A DNA stretch of 64,000 nucleotides from Oceanimonas smirnovii ATCC BAA-899 (GCF_000381965.1 NZ_KB908460.1:62001-126000); one strand, 5' to 3'. Shown: positions 26,418 to 35,002, numbered from the stretch's first letter. Notes: generated from the letters alone by a model not told the origin. Translations and numbers: made by a program.

Positions 26418-26792
26418 ATGACCCGGCTTGCCGTTTTACTGATGATGATCACCACTCCGCTGATGGCATCCACCCTGGTGAGAGGTGAACCCGCTCGAAA
26501 CAATGGTCCCGTCTGGATAGATGTACGCAGCGCACAGGAATATCAGCAGGATCACTTGCCCGGAGCCGTACTGATACCGTTTACCCGCATCGCCCGGGGT
26601 GTCAGTGAGCAATACCCTGACCGCAATACCTCCATTAATCTTTATGGAGCTGACGGGGTACGCTCGCGCATGGCCATGGAAGCGCTGCAAGCACTGGGCT
26701 ACAGCAGAGTAGAAGACCTTGGCAGCCTTAATGCAATTCGTGGTACTGAGCCGGCCACTGTGACTATATCGCACACAGCTGACAGCCAATAA
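26418..26792 (+). CDS. Exported rhodanese-like protein (PspE type) lacking the catalytic cysteine
   Basis: 124 residues: signal peptide about 1-17 (MTRLAVLLMMITTPLMA), then one rhodanese domain with WIDVRSAQEYQQDHLPGA and a C-terminal LGYSRVEDLGSLNAI, close to E. coli PspE in length and layout. The active-site loop reads YGADGVRSRMA; in active rhodaneses this loop begins Tyr-Cys, so the sulfur-carrying cysteine is replaced by glycine. The rest of the CxxGxR-type loop (Gly and Arg) is kept, so it may bind sulfur species or a partner without transferring. It ends 3 bases before the convergent antiporter stop. Confidence 0.82.
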   Translation: MTRLAVLLMMITTPLMASTLVRGEPARNNGPVWIDVRSAQEYQQDHLPGAVLIPFTRIARGVSEQYPDRNTSINLYGADGVRSRMAMEALQALGYSRVEDLGSLNAIRGTEPATVTISHTADSQ

Positions 26793-26795
26793 AGC

Positions 26796-28517
26796 TTACC
26801 CCGGCTCACATTCACGTAAACCTGCCTTGAGTACGCGATCACCGTCAACATCGGCCACTGTCCATACCATGCCGTAGCGCTCAAAGTGATCCCCTACAAC
26901 AGGATGACCACTGGTGTGCTTAAGCATAAAACCACCCAGAGGCAGGTCGCTTTCATCGTCAGCAACATCCACGCCATAGATCAGCGCCACATCTCCCATT
27001 CGAGCGTCCGCATCCAGAATAAAGTCACCAAAAAAGGCTCTGGCTTTTTCACGGGCCACCTCAATATCTCCCCCAAACATGTTATTCAGGGTTTTCAGAT
27101 GCGTGCTGCGGCCAATCACACAAAGCACGTCATTAATGGCAAGGCGAGTACTACCCGATGCGGGCAGCAGGTGCTCACCTCTGAACACAGCCGCTACCCG
27201 GCAGTGGGGCGGAAAGGTCAGCTGACGGACGACAACGCCATCCAGCGACTGGCTTTCTACCTGATAGAGAAACATTTCAAAGTCGTCTTCCTTGAATATG
27301 CCCAGCATGGAGCGACGTTTGGGGGCCGGCTCAGGAGGTACTTCCACTTGCAGCCAACGCGCCATGGGAGGCAGGGTTGAACCCTGTACCAATAAGGAAA
27401 TCAGGACCACAAAAAAAGCCACATTAAATAACATGCTGCCTTCTTCTATGCCCGCCATCAGGGGAAAGATAGCCAGTACTATGGGGACAGCTCCCCGCAA
27501 TCCTACCCAGGAAATAAAGCAGAGTTCGCGCATATTGAAGCGAAAGAACGGCAGCAAGGACGCCATTACTGCCACTGGTCTGGCAATAAAGATCATTGCC
27601 AGCGCAATCAGGCTGGCTGGCAGGGCCATGACCCACATATCGGCCGGCGAAATAAGCAGGCCCAGCACCAGAAACAGGCCAATCTGGCTGAGCCAGGCCA
27701 GACCGTCAAACACCGGCAAAATAGATTCGAGATTACGCAGCCGGGAATTTCCCAGTACCAGTCCGGCCAGATATACCGCCAGAAACCCGCTGCCCTGCAG
27801 CATGGCGGTTAATGCGAACAAAGTGAGACCAAAACCGGTCACTAACAGCGGATAAAGCCCCGACGCCAGATTGATCCGGCGAATAAGCAATACCAGTAAC
27901 TGCCCTCCCAGCAGTCCTGCCAGCGCGCCAATACCAAACTGACTCAGCAAAAACAGCACAGCCTCGCCGGTGCCCTCCATCTCCCCGGTGATCAGGGCAA
28001 TCAGCGTCAGGGTCAAGAAGATGGCCATGGGATCGTTCGTGCCCGACTCTATCTCAAGAGAAGCCCCTACCCGCTGGTTCAGCTGCATACCCCGTCCGCC
28101 CAACAGGGAAAATACGGCAGCCGCATCGGTTGATCCCACTATGGCACCGAGCAGCAAACCATGCAGCCAACTCAAATCAAGAATATAAACCGCAATCAAA
28201 CCGGTAATGCCGCTGGTGATCAGCACGCCTAATGTCGCCAGACTAAGGGCAGGCTTCAGCCCTACCCTGAAGGTCTCCATACGGGTGCGCATGCCCCCGT
28301 CCAGCAAAATAATGGCCAGCGCCAGGTTGCCTACCGCATAGGACAGTGAATAACTCTCGAACCTGATGCCGCCGGGGCCGCTTTCACCGGCAAGCATGCC
28401 GATCAGCAGAAAAATAAGCAGAATGGGAATACCTGAGCGGGCGGACACCAGGGTGGCGAGCACACTCAGACACAGCAATACGCCGGCCAGCAAAAACAGA
28501 TGTTCGATATTATCCAA
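26796..28517 (-). CDS. K+/H+ antiporter, CvrA/NhaP2 type
   Basis: 573-residue CPA1 antiporter, full length for NhaP2/CvrA (about 575). Around twelve membrane segments to about residue 380 with the ion-site region GAIVGSTDAAAVFSLLG, ESGTNDPMAIFLTLTL and SWVGLRGAVPIVLA, followed by a cytoplasmic TrkA_C-like domain (from about 395, HCRVAAVFRG, NDVLCVIGRSTHL) and a CorC-type tail. It expels K+ in exchange for protons, limiting K+ overload at acid or osmotic stress. Monocistronic and convergent with the rhodanese gene. Confidence 0.93.
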   Translation of the reverse strand: MDNIEHLFLLAGVLLCLSVLATLVSARSGIPILLIFLLIGMLAGESGPGGIRFESYSLSYAVGNLALAIILLDGGMRTRMETFRVGLKPALSLATLGVLITSGITGLIAVYILDLSWLHGLLLGAIVGSTDAAAVFSLLGGRGMQLNQRVGASLEIESGTNDPMAIFLTLTLIALITGEMEGTGEAVLFLLSQFGIGALAGLLGGQLLVLLIRRINLASGLYPLLVTGFGLTLFALTAMLQGSGFLAVYLAGLVLGNSRLRNLESILPVFDGLAWLSQIGLFLVLGLLISPADMWVMALPASLIALAMIFIARPVAVMASLLPFFRFNMRELCFISWVGLRGAVPIVLAIFPLMAGIEEGSMLFNVAFFVVLISLLVQGSTLPPMARWLQVEVPPEPAPKRRSMLGIFKEDDFEMFLYQVESQSLDGVVVRQLTFPPHCRVAAVFRGEHLLPASGSTRLAINDVLCVIGRSTHLKTLNNMFGGDIEVAREKARAFFGDFILDADARMGDVALIYGVDVADDESDLPLGGFMLKHTSGHPVVGDHFERYGMVWTVADVDGDRVLKAGLRECEPG

Positions 28518-28608
28518 TAGAGTGATTCCAGCTAACTTCTAGATAGTTATGTTATATCACATTCAGCGTGACAGCCGCTCGGTGTTTTCATGACAGTGCA
28601 ACAGACAC

Positions 28609-28640
28609 AAAAAACCGGCAGACTGATGGCAAGCTGCCGG
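28609..28640 (-). terminator. Terminator after the DUF1328 gene
   Basis: On the minus strand CCGGCAG and CTGCCGG pair across a 12-base loop and are followed by TTTTTTG, 57 bases after the DUF1328 stop. Confidence 0.8.
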
Positions 28641-28696
28641 CGCTTTCGGTACCTGTGGGACTAATGGCAGGGTTCATGCTGGATATCAGATCTGAC

Positions 28697-28858
28697 TCAA
28701 GGGCCCCTGCGACCGGTAAATAAACTGATAATAAACAAAACAATGCCCACCACAAAGACCAGCTTGGCGGCACCTGCGGCAGCCCCTGCCACGCCGGTAA
28801 ACCCAAGCAGAGCGGCAATAATGGCAATAATCAGAAAGGTAATTCCCCAGCTGAACAT
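28697..28858 (-). CDS. DUF1328 (YtjA-type) small membrane protein
   Basis: 53-residue protein reading [13 protein letters not shown] at the start and ending FTGRRGP, with two hydrophobic helices (about 4-20 and 33-47) separated by a Gly/Ala-rich turn. This is the DUF1328/YtjA pattern; such proteins are often stress induced but unassigned. GGAGGAGA lies before the ATG. It follows the BON-domain gene by 68 bases with a hairpin between, and shares its terminator, so the two are probably cotranscribed stress genes. Confidence 0.88.
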   Translation of the reverse strand: MFSWGITFLIIAIIAALLGFTGVAGAAAGAAKLVFVVGIVLFIISLFTGRRGP

Positions 28859-28889
28859 AGTGTCTCCTCCAGCGTTGACGTCAGGCTGC

Positions 28890-28912
28890 GGCCACCCGTT
28901 AAACAGGTGGCC
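28890..28912 (-). other. Intergenic hairpin between BON and DUF1328 genes
   Basis: GGCCACC and GGTGGCC pair across 9 bases; CAGGTGGCCACCTG (28904-28917) is also a perfect palindrome that offers an alternative fold. No T-run follows, so it looks like a processing or stability hairpin inside the operon. Confidence 0.45.
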
Positions 28913-28926
28913 ACCTGCCCGGTGAT

Positions 28927-29550
28927 TTAATTGGCGATCTGAATATCGTTTTTCACCGTGGTTACCCCTTCTACATTGCTGGTCAGCAAGGCGGCCTGTT
29001 CGGCCTGCTCCCGGTTTTCCACTTCACCGCTGAGGTGCACCACGCCGTTATCGGTTTCCACGCTGACATCGGTACCGGCCACCATGTCATCGGCCAGCAG
29101 CACCGCTTTCACCTTACCGGTAATTAACGCATCGCCGGCCAGACCAGCCAGAGAGTCATTGTCTTCGGCTGCTGCTTCTTTTACATGCAATTGATCCTCA
29201 ACGGATTCAACACCCTTGATGTTTTTAGCCACTTCGACTGCTCGCCCGGCCTGCTCCTGAGCCGGCACAAAGCCACTAAGAGTTACCTTGCCTTTTTCGG
29301 TTTCCACGGAAATATCCACGCTGGATACACCTTCATCATTCAGCAATGCCGACTTCACCTTGCCGGTGATCACACTGTCATTCATGTAAGAGCCGGCCTT
29401 GGTAGCGGCCTGCTCGGCTTTTTGCTGAGTCTGCTCTGCCGTCTCTTCCATTTTGGTCGCCAGCGATTCTTCGGCCAGGGCGTTCCCTGCCACCATGGTG
29501 GAACTCATTACTACAGCCAGTAGAGTGCGGGAAAAATGATGCTTGTTCAT
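28927..29550 (-). CDS. Periplasmic two-BON-domain protein, OsmY type
   Basis: 207 residues from the ATG preceded by GGAGAAGAA. Signal peptide about 1-26 (ends GNALA), a helical Gln/Ala/Lys-rich stretch ([19 protein letters not shown]), then two BON domains: about 55-118 ([19 protein letters not shown]) and 137-205 ([19 protein letters not shown]). The architecture is that of OsmY, a periplasmic protein made under osmotic and envelope stress that acts as a chaperone for outer-membrane client proteins. First gene of a likely two-gene operon with DUF1328. Confidence 0.88.
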   Translation of the reverse strand: MNKHHFSRTLLAVVMSSTMVAGNALAEESLATKMEETAEQTQQKAEQAATKAGSYMNDSVITGKVKSALLNDEGVSSVDISVETEKGKVTLSGFVPAQEQAGRAVEVAKNIKGVESVEDQLHVKEAAAEDNDSLAGLAGDALITGKVKAVLLADDMVAGTDVSVETDNGVVHLSGEVENREQAEQAALLTSNVEGVTTVKNDIQIAN

Positions 29551-29848
29551 ATTTCTTCTCCAGTAGTAAACACGGTTATCCATGGGGGTTGATACTGATA
29601 CGCAGGTTCAACACCATTTGCATCAGGTGCTTAAGACTATTGAAGTTCAAAACAAATATTTCAAGAAATAGCCAAATGGCTGCGAAACAGACTGACGGAA
29701 GATAATAGCGACAATGTGTCCTCAAATGGATTCATTCGCACACAAACCGAATAAAAACCAAATAAAACAAACACTTAAAAATCAGCATAAAATAGCGACC
29801 GAGCACCATACCCTATCTTTCAGGCCGTGCATTCATACCAGTGTCACA

Positions 29849-29882
29849 TTGTAATAAAACCGTCATATTTGGCCGGCATAGT
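29849..29882 (+). promoter_or_regulatory. Likely Pho box and -10 before the phosphate cotransporter
   Basis: TTGTAAT-AAAA-CCGTCAT (29849-29866) follows the 7-4-7 layout of the PhoB box (CTGTCAT, 4 bases, CTGTCAT), matching 5 and 6 of 7. Ten bases on, CATAGT (29877-29882) fits a -10, the spacing normal for PhoB-activated promoters that lack a -35. The gene starts 32 bases later. The rest of the 363-base gap back to the BON gene (29551-29848) is AT-rich and must hold the BON promoter; nothing else was recognised there. Confidence 0.55.
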
Positions 29883-29913
29883 GCGCCCATCATAACGATG
29901 AGGATGTACCGAT

Positions 29914-31077
29914 ATGACCACTGAGACCACTGCCCTGCCCGCTGCTGCACAGCCTGCTCAGTCATCTTACCGCTGGCTTTCCTGGCTGCTGGTGGCCGCA
30001 TTGGTTTATTTGCTGCTGGCGGCAGTGGGTGCCATTGGCACCGGCTTTAAATCCGCTGCCGGCGATAACGCCAAAGCCCTGTTCGAGTTTGCTTCCAATC
30101 CGGTTATCGCCCTGATCATCGGCGTGGTGGCCACGGCGCTGATCCAAAGCTCCAGCACAGTGACCTCCATTATTGTGGGCATGGTGGCCGGTGGCCTGCC
30201 GATAGCCATTGCCATTCCCATGGTGATGGGGGCCAATATTGGTACTTCCCTCACCAGTACCCTGGTCAGTCTGGGTCATGTGCGTAATGGCGAGGAGTTT
30301 CGCCGGGCCTTTTCTGCCGCGACCGTGCACGACAGCTTTAACCTGCTGGCGGTGGCCATAGTGCTGCCGCTGGAGCTGCTGTTTCAACCGCTGGCGCGTT
30401 CTTCCGAGTGGCTCGCCGGCCTGCTGGTAAGTGATGCCAGCATGAGCATGGGCAGCATGAACTTTATGAAAGCCATGCTGGCTCCCGCTACCGGTATCAT
30501 GAAAGAAAGCGTGGCCTGGCTGCCCGGCGTCTGGTCCGGCATTGCCCTTATTTTGCTGGGCATTGGCATGATACTGCTGGTGGTGACTCAGATAGGCAAG
30601 GTACTGCGTACTCTGATGGAAGGCCGCGCCATGGGCATTTTGCGCACCGCCGTGGGCCGCGGCCCTGTGTCGGGCATGGCCTCGGGCACCCTGGTCACCG
30701 TGCTGGTGCAGTCGTCTTCCACCACCACCTCGCTGATAGTGCCGCTGGCCGGCACCGGCATGTTCAGCCTGAAGCAGGTTTATCCCTTTATTCTGGGCAG
30801 TAACATCGGCACCACCATCACCGCCCTGCTGGCTGCCACCGCCATTACCGGCCCCTCGGCCATGGTGGCGCTGCAGATTGCACTAGTGCACCTGCTGTTT
30901 AATGTGCTGGCCATTACCCTGATTTATGTGCTGCCGGTACTGCGCAGCCTGCCCATGCAAATGGCTGAGCTGCTGGCCACACAGGCCCAGCGTAACAAGG
31001 CCTATGTGGCCGCTTATATCGGTGGCGTATTTTTTGCTCTGCCCCTTGGTCTGATTGGTCTCAGCCAGTGGCTATGA
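29914..31077 (+). CDS. Na+/phosphate cotransporter, SLC34/NptA type
   Basis: 387-residue membrane protein with two inverted QSSS repeats, ALIQSSSTVTSIIVG (about 70-84) and VLVQSSSTTTSLIVP (about 266-280), each followed by GANIGTSLT or GSNIGTTIT. These are the substrate-site hallmarks of type II Na/Pi cotransporters. It takes up inorganic phosphate with sodium and lacks the long PhoU-like tail of YjbB. The upstream Pho box-like sequence fits induction in phosphate shortage. Convergent with the BASS gene, 31 bases apart. Confidence 0.92.
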   Translation: MTTETTALPAAAQPAQSSYRWLSWLLVAALVYLLLAAVGAIGTGFKSAAGDNAKALFEFASNPVIALIIGVVATALIQSSSTVTSIIVGMVAGGLPIAIAIPMVMGANIGTSLTSTLVSLGHVRNGEEFRRAFSAATVHDSFNLLAVAIVLPLELLFQPLARSSEWLAGLLVSDASMSMGSMNFMKAMLAPATGIMKESVAWLPGVWSGIALILLGIGMILLVVTQIGKVLRTLMEGRAMGILRTAVGRGPVSGMASGTLVTVLVQSSSTTTSLIVPLAGTGMFSLKQVYPFILGSNIGTTITALLAATAITGPSAMVALQIALVHLLFNVLAITLIYVLPVLRSLPMQMAELLATQAQRNKAYVAAYIGGVFFALPLGLIGLSQWL

Positions 31078-31108
31078 ATAACGGGGTGTTAATCTGAAAC
31101 CAGCGCTG

Positions 31109-32110
31109 TTATTGCTGTGGGTGCACATGACCAGCAACCGGCTCGCTTTCCCGCGCGTATTTTTGCGCCAGCACGGCACAGACCATCAGCTGGATCTGAT
31201 GAAAAATCATCAGCGGCAACAGCGCCGGACCCAGCATGGCTCCACTGAACAGCACCTTGGCCATGGGCACACCCGTGGCCATGCTTTTTTTGGAGCCGCC
31301 AAAGATGATAGTGATGCGATCTTCCCGGTTAAAGCCAAAACGCCGGCCCAGCACGGCAGTCAGCCACAGCACCAGCGCCAGCAACACACAGCAGACCAGT
31401 GTCAGGACAGCCAGCTTCGATATCGACACCGTATGCCAGAGGCCTTCCACCACGGAAGCACTCAGGGCCGTGTACACCACCAGTAAAATGGAGCCCTGAT
31501 CTATTTTGCTCAGCCAGGCCCGGTTACGATCCACAAAGCCGCCAATGACCGGACGCAACAAATGACCCGCCATAAAGGGCAGCAACAGCTGAGCACTGAT
31601 GGACAGAATGGAGTCAAGCGGTGACACTGCTTGATCTGCCTGCATATTGAGCAGGGCGGCTACCAGCAAGGGAGTGAGTACTATGCCCAGAATGCTCGAT
31701 GCTGAGGCGCTGCATACCGCCGCCGGCACATTGCCGCCGGCCAGCGAGGTAAAGGCAATGGCCGACTGTACCGTGCCCGGCAACACACACAAAAACAGCA
31801 CCCCCATATACAGCTGCTCTCCCAGCAGCGGCAGCAGCACCGGCTTTAACAATACGCCGATAAAGGGAAACATCACAAAGGTACAGCCGAACACCAGCAG
31901 ATGCAGCCGCCAGTGGGTGGCACCGGCTACGATGGCCTGACGAGACAACTTGGCCCCGTGCATAAAAAACAGCAGAGCAATGGCGGCCGTGGTCAGCCAG
32001 TCAAAAAACACGGCCCCCTGCCCCTGGGCCGGCAGCAGGGTGGCGGTGGCCACCACACCCAGCAGAATAAGGGTAAAGTTATCAAACAGCAGACGTAACA
32101 TTCTGAACAT
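31109..32110 (-). CDS. Bile acid:sodium symporter family transporter, SLC10A7/YfeH type
   Basis: 333-residue carrier with about ten membrane helices. LLFFMHGAKLS (about 45-55), CVLPGTVQSAIAFTSLAGGNVPAA and the Asn/Asp-lined crossover SASASSILGIVLTP are typical of the YfeH/SLC10A7 branch rather than of the bile-acid branch. Substrate unknown. An AraC-type regulator is transcribed divergently from 75 bases away and probably controls it. Confidence 0.87.
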   Translation of the reverse strand: MFRMLRLLFDNFTLILLGVVATATLLPAQGQGAVFFDWLTTAAIALLFFMHGAKLSRQAIVAGATHWRLHLLVFGCTFVMFPFIGVLLKPVLLPLLGEQLYMGVLFLCVLPGTVQSAIAFTSLAGGNVPAAVCSASASSILGIVLTPLLVAALLNMQADQAVSPLDSILSISAQLLLPFMAGHLLRPVIGGFVDRNRAWLSKIDQGSILLVVYTALSASVVEGLWHTVSISKLAVLTLVCCVLLALVLWLTAVLGRRFGFNREDRITIIFGGSKKSMATGVPMAKVLFSGAMLGPALLPLMIFHQIQLMVCAVLAQKYARESEPVAGHVHPQQ

Positions 32111-32185
32111 TTCTAGATTCCGGTGGAGACAAGATTTTCACCCATTATAATGGCGAAAGTGTCAGGATTTTATCGGCAAAAAGAG

Positions 32186-32980
32186 ATGAAGTGTCGCCAA
32201 AAAGACAATCAGCAAGTATTACTGGAACAGCTTGGGCAACTGACGCGTTTGCCAAGGCCGGTGCTGGGCCAGCTGCAGTCCTTGCCCAATCAGGCCATTA
32301 ACACTCATCATGCCCATGCCTGGATACAGCTTTCCTATGCCGCTGCAGGCGTGCTGACGGTGAACACACCCGAAGCCCGCTTTGTGGCCCCGCCCAACCG
32401 GGCGGTGTGGATTCCGCCCCATCTCAGCCATGCCGTGCACTGTGACGCCGGCACCCAAATTCGCAGCCTGTATATTGACGCTGCCGCCCTGCCGGCCCGC
32501 CCCTGTGAAGTGGTGGAGATAAGCCCCTTGCTCAGGGAGCTGATTCTGACGTTCAGTCATTTTGATGTGGAATATAACGAAAGCGGTGCCGAGGGCCGCC
32601 TGGTGGCGGTGCTGCTGGATCAACTGGCGCTGGCACCGGCCTGTGCCCTGATGCTGCCCTGGCCCGGCCATCACGCTCTGGCGGCTATTTGCCAGTATCT
32701 GGCTGCACACCCGGACTGCCGCCGGCCCATGCGTTATTTCAGTGAGCAGCTGGGGGTCAGCGACAAAACCCTGGGCCGTTACTTCGTACGTGACACCGGC
32801 ATGAGCTTTCGGCAGTGGCGACAGCGGGCCCGCCTGCTTGCCGCCCTGCCCCTGCTGGAGCAAAACCTGCGCATTACCGATGTGGCGCTGGAATGCGGCT
32901 ACGACAGCCTGTCTGCCTTTATTGCCGCCTTTGGCGAGCTGCTGGGCTGCACACCAGGAGAATATGTGCGCAACAAGTAG
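32186..32980 (+). CDS. AraC family transcriptional regulator with cupin-like sensor
   Basis: 264 residues from the chosen ATG (MKCRQKDNQQVLLEQ). The N-terminal cupin part has HHAHAWIQLSYAAAGVL and FVAPPNRAVWIPPHLSHAV, and the C-terminal double HTH has PMRYFSEQLGVSDKTLGRYF and ITDVALECGYDSLSAFIAAF. The layout resembles E. coli NimR. The in-frame ATG at 32150 is rejected because it overlaps a perfect -10 hexamer TATAAT (32146-32151), which would put the transcript start after it and leave a ~28-base leader before the start used here. Likely controls the divergent BASS carrier. Confidence 0.88.
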   Translation: MKCRQKDNQQVLLEQLGQLTRLPRPVLGQLQSLPNQAINTHHAHAWIQLSYAAAGVLTVNTPEARFVAPPNRAVWIPPHLSHAVHCDAGTQIRSLYIDAAALPARPCEVVEISPLLRELILTFSHFDVEYNESGAEGRLVAVLLDQLALAPACALMLPWPGHHALAAICQYLAAHPDCRRPMRYFSEQLGVSDKTLGRYFVRDTGMSFRQWRQRARLLAALPLLEQNLRITDVALECGYDSLSAFIAAFGELLGCTPGEYVRNK

Positions 32981-32981
32981 A

Positions 32982-33046
32982 CCGTGATTTACTCACGGCA
33001 ACAGTGCAACATGCGGCGATATTTGCCGGAAATAAATTCCGGCCTA
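32982..33046. repeat. Double-hairpin repeat, unit 1
   Basis: Hairpin 1 is CCGTGA-TTTAC-TCACGG (32982-32998); then CAACAGTGCAACATG; then hairpin 2 GCCGGAA-ATAAA-TTCCGGC (33025-33043) and CTAC. It begins two bases after the AraC stop. Units 2 and 3 (33095-33160, 34882-34952) share this order. Confidence 0.7.
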
Positions 33047-33094
33047 CAAAACACACCAAACTATGTGCACACATCAACGGATGGGGCCCTGTAG

Positions 33095-33160
33095 CCGTGC
33101 TTTACGCGCGGCAAACCATGCAACATGCGTCCGCATTTGCCGGGAGTAAACCTCGGCCTT
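33095..33160. repeat. Double-hairpin repeat, unit 2
   Basis: Hairpin 1 CCGTGC-TTTAC-GCGCGG, linker CAAACCATGCAACATGCG, hairpin 2 GCCGGG-AGTAAAC-CTCGGC then CTT. Stems differ in sequence from unit 1 but keep pairing (with G-T pairs), a sign that the fold is what is kept. Confidence 0.65.
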
Positions 33161-33165
33161 GAAGT

Positions 33166-33222
33166 TTTCTATTCCCCAGTCCCCATTCCCTAATCCCTTT
33201 TTTACCCCTAATCCCTCGCCTA
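33166..33222. repeat. CCCTAATCCC-type short repeat tract, second site
   Basis: TATTCCCC, AGTCCCC, ATTCCC, TAATCCC, then TTTTTTACCCC and TAATCCC run in tandem up to the stop of the Lrp-type gene. Compare 13916-13948. Confidence 0.5.
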
Positions 33223-33672
33223 CAACGGCAGTGCCGTTGTGTACTTGATTTGCTCCATGGCAAAGCTGGAGGTGATGTCGGACAACCCCTCGGTGCTGTT
33301 AATCAGCTTTTTATAAAAACGATCAAAGGCGGCAATGTCGGCCACCACCACTCTGAGCATATAGTCCCACTCGCCGGACATGCGGTAAAACTCCACCACT
33401 TCGTCAAACGCGGTGACCGTCTCGGCAAAACGGGCCAGCCAGCGGCTGTCGTGATGCTGAGTTTTTATCTGCACAAACACCGACAGGCCCAGCCCCAGCT
33501 GCTCGGCATCCAGCAGGGCTACCCGGCCGCGAATGTAACCGGCTTCTTCCAGCCGCTTGACCCGCTTCCAGCAGGGCGTGGTGGACAGGTTCACCGCCTC
33601 GGCCAGATCTTTCAGCGCCAGGGTGGCGTCCTGCTGCAGCAAGGCCAGTATTTGACGATCGAAATTATCCAT
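33220..33672 (-). CDS. decR: Lrp/AsnC family regulator, DecR (YbaO) type
   Basis: 150 residues. Winged HTH with [30 protein letters not shown] (about 19-48) and an RAM/effector domain (from about 63) ending [16 protein letters not shown]. The TTPCWKR recognition helix and [10 protein letters not shown] tail match E. coli DecR, the cysteine-responsive activator of the cysteine desulfhydrase operon, nearly word for word as I recall it. The gene it faces encodes a cysteine-synthase-fold PLP enzyme, which supports a role in cysteine breakdown. Confidence 0.87.
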   Translation of the reverse strand: MDNFDRQILALLQQDATLALKDLAEAVNLSTTPCWKRVKRLEEAGYIRGRVALLDAEQLGLGLSVFVQIKTQHHDSRWLARFAETVTAFDEVVEFYRMSGEWDYMLRVVVADIAAFDRFYKKLINSTEGLSDITSSFAMEQIKYTTALPL

Positions 33673-33692
33673 TCGTTTTTATGCCATTAAGG

Positions 33693-33705
33693 AGAAAAAT
33701 TTTCT
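33693..33705. promoter_or_regulatory. Palindrome in the decR-like/PLP enzyme intergenic region
   Basis: AGAAAA-A-TTTTCT is a perfect 13-base palindrome in the 126-base divergent region, 21 bases from the regulator start. AAGAGAAAACCTTTTTCC near 33731-33748 is a related, imperfect copy. AT-rich palindromes of this size are typical of Lrp-family operators. Confidence 0.5.
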
Positions 33706-33798
33706 AAAAATTATCGCTTATCCTGAAAACAAGAGAAAACCTTTTTCCCCTTATGAGAATACAATTTTCAGTATCATTTTATTTTCGAGCCTGATGCC

Positions 33799-34839
33799 AT
33801 GAGCCAGTGGACCCGCACCGCCCTTAAAGTTTTGTCCAGCGATCAGCTGCGCACCTCGGACACTCACCTGTACCGGCTGGACATTCCTGCCCTGGCCGGC
33901 ATCGATATCTATCTGAAGGACGAAAGCACTCACCCCACCGGCAGCCTTAAACACCGGCTGGCCCGCTCGCTGTTTCTGCACGCCATCTGCAGCGGCAAAA
34001 TTCGCGAGGGCACCCATGTGGTGGAAGCCTCATCGGGCAGCACGGCGGTGTCGGAAGCCTATTTTGCCAAATTACTGGGCCTGCCCTTTACCGCCGTGAT
34101 GACGGCGTCTACCACCCGCAGCAAAATTATTCAGGTAGAGCGCCTCGGCGGCCGCTGCCACTTTGTGCAGCATGCCAGTGAGGTGTATGCCGCCGCCGAG
34201 CAGCTGGCACGGGAAACCGGCGGCCATTATATGGATCAGTTTACCTATGCGGAGCGGGCCACCGACTGGCGGGGCAACAATAATATTGCCGAAAGCATTT
34301 TCCGCCAGCTGGCAGAAGAGCCCCACCCGGAGCCGGACGCCATTGTGATGAGTGCCGGCACCGGCGGCACCTCAGCCACGCTGGGCCGCTATATTCGCTA
34401 TGCCGGCCTGAATACCCGGCTGGTGGTGGTGGATCCGGAAAACTCGGTGTTTTTTGACAGTTTTCAGCAGCAGGACAATACCCTTACCAGCCGGGCCTGC
34501 GGCCGCATTGAAGGCATTGGCCGCCCCCGGGTGGAAGCCTCGTTTCTGCCCGAGGTGATCGACCGCATGATAAAAGTGCCCGATGCCGCCAGCATCGCCA
34601 CCATTCACTGGCTGGAGCACATACTGGGGCGCAAGGCCGGCGGCTCGACCGGCACCAATCTGTGGGGCGTGCTGCAACTGGCACAGGAAATGCAAAAAGC
34701 CGGCAAAACCGGCTCCCTGGTCACGTTAATGTGCGACGGCGGCGAGCGCTATCTGGACACCTACTACAACCCGGAATGGGTCGCCGAGCATATCGGCGAT
34801 ATTCAGCCCTGGCGCGAACAGCTGGCCCTGTTGGGCTAG
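33799..34839 (+). CDS. PLP-dependent cysteine synthase-fold enzyme, probable cysteine desulfhydrase/lyase
   Basis: 346 residues of fold-type II. The PLP lysine is in [11 protein letters not shown] (about 46-56), the substrate loop is [15 protein letters not shown], and the phosphate loop is [15 protein letters not shown] near 182-196. Family matches are annotated as cysteine synthase-like, but the divergent DecR-type regulator suggests that it degrades L-cysteine to sulfide, pyruvate and ammonia, or uses it in a beta-replacement. The [10 protein letters not shown] segment near 279-288 is typical. No signal peptide. The exact reaction needs assay. Confidence 0.82.
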   Translation: MSQWTRTALKVLSSDQLRTSDTHLYRLDIPALAGIDIYLKDESTHPTGSLKHRLARSLFLHAICSGKIREGTHVVEASSGSTAVSEAYFAKLLGLPFTAVMTASTTRSKIIQVERLGGRCHFVQHASEVYAAAEQLARETGGHYMDQFTYAERATDWRGNNNIAESIFRQLAEEPHPEPDAIVMSAGTGGTSATLGRYIRYAGLNTRLVVVDPENSVFFDSFQQQDNTLTSRACGRIEGIGRPRVEASFLPEVIDRMIKVPDAASIATIHWLEHILGRKAGGSTGTNLWGVLQLAQEMQKAGKTGSLVTLMCDGGERYLDTYYNPEWVAEHIGDIQPWREQLALLG

Positions 34840-34867
34840 CTGGAAGCTAGAAGCTGGAAGCTGGAAG
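34837..34867. repeat. AGCTGGAAG direct repeats
   Basis: TAGCTGGAAGCTAGAAGCTGG and following units repeat a 7-11 base word four times immediately after the PLP enzyme stop. A similar tract (TATAGCTGACAGCTTATAGC) lies at 34963-34993, on the other side of double-hairpin unit 3. Confidence 0.6.
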
Positions 34868-34881
34868 AAAATAAGATAGCC

Positions 34882-34952
34882 TGTAGGCCCCAATTTATTG
34901 GGGCAACGGTGTCACATGGAATGTAGGTTTCCCGGATAAATCCGGGCCTACA
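34882..34952. repeat. Double-hairpin repeat, unit 3
   Basis: Flanked by TGTAGG and CCTACA, which pair with each other. Hairpin 1 CCCCAA-TTTA-TTGGGG (34888-34903), linker CAACGGTGTCACATGG, hairpin 2 CCCGGA-TAAA-TCCGGG (34931-34946). Same order and loops as units 1 and 2. Confidence 0.7.
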
Positions 34953-35002
34953 GATTGCACCACTTATAGCTGACAGCTTATAGCTTACAGCTGCTTTCCG
35001 GC

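Noticed and set aside
26418-26792. Frameshift or pseudogene reading for the rhodanese gene
   Set aside because: Frame, signal peptide and domain length are intact; only the nucleophile position differs.
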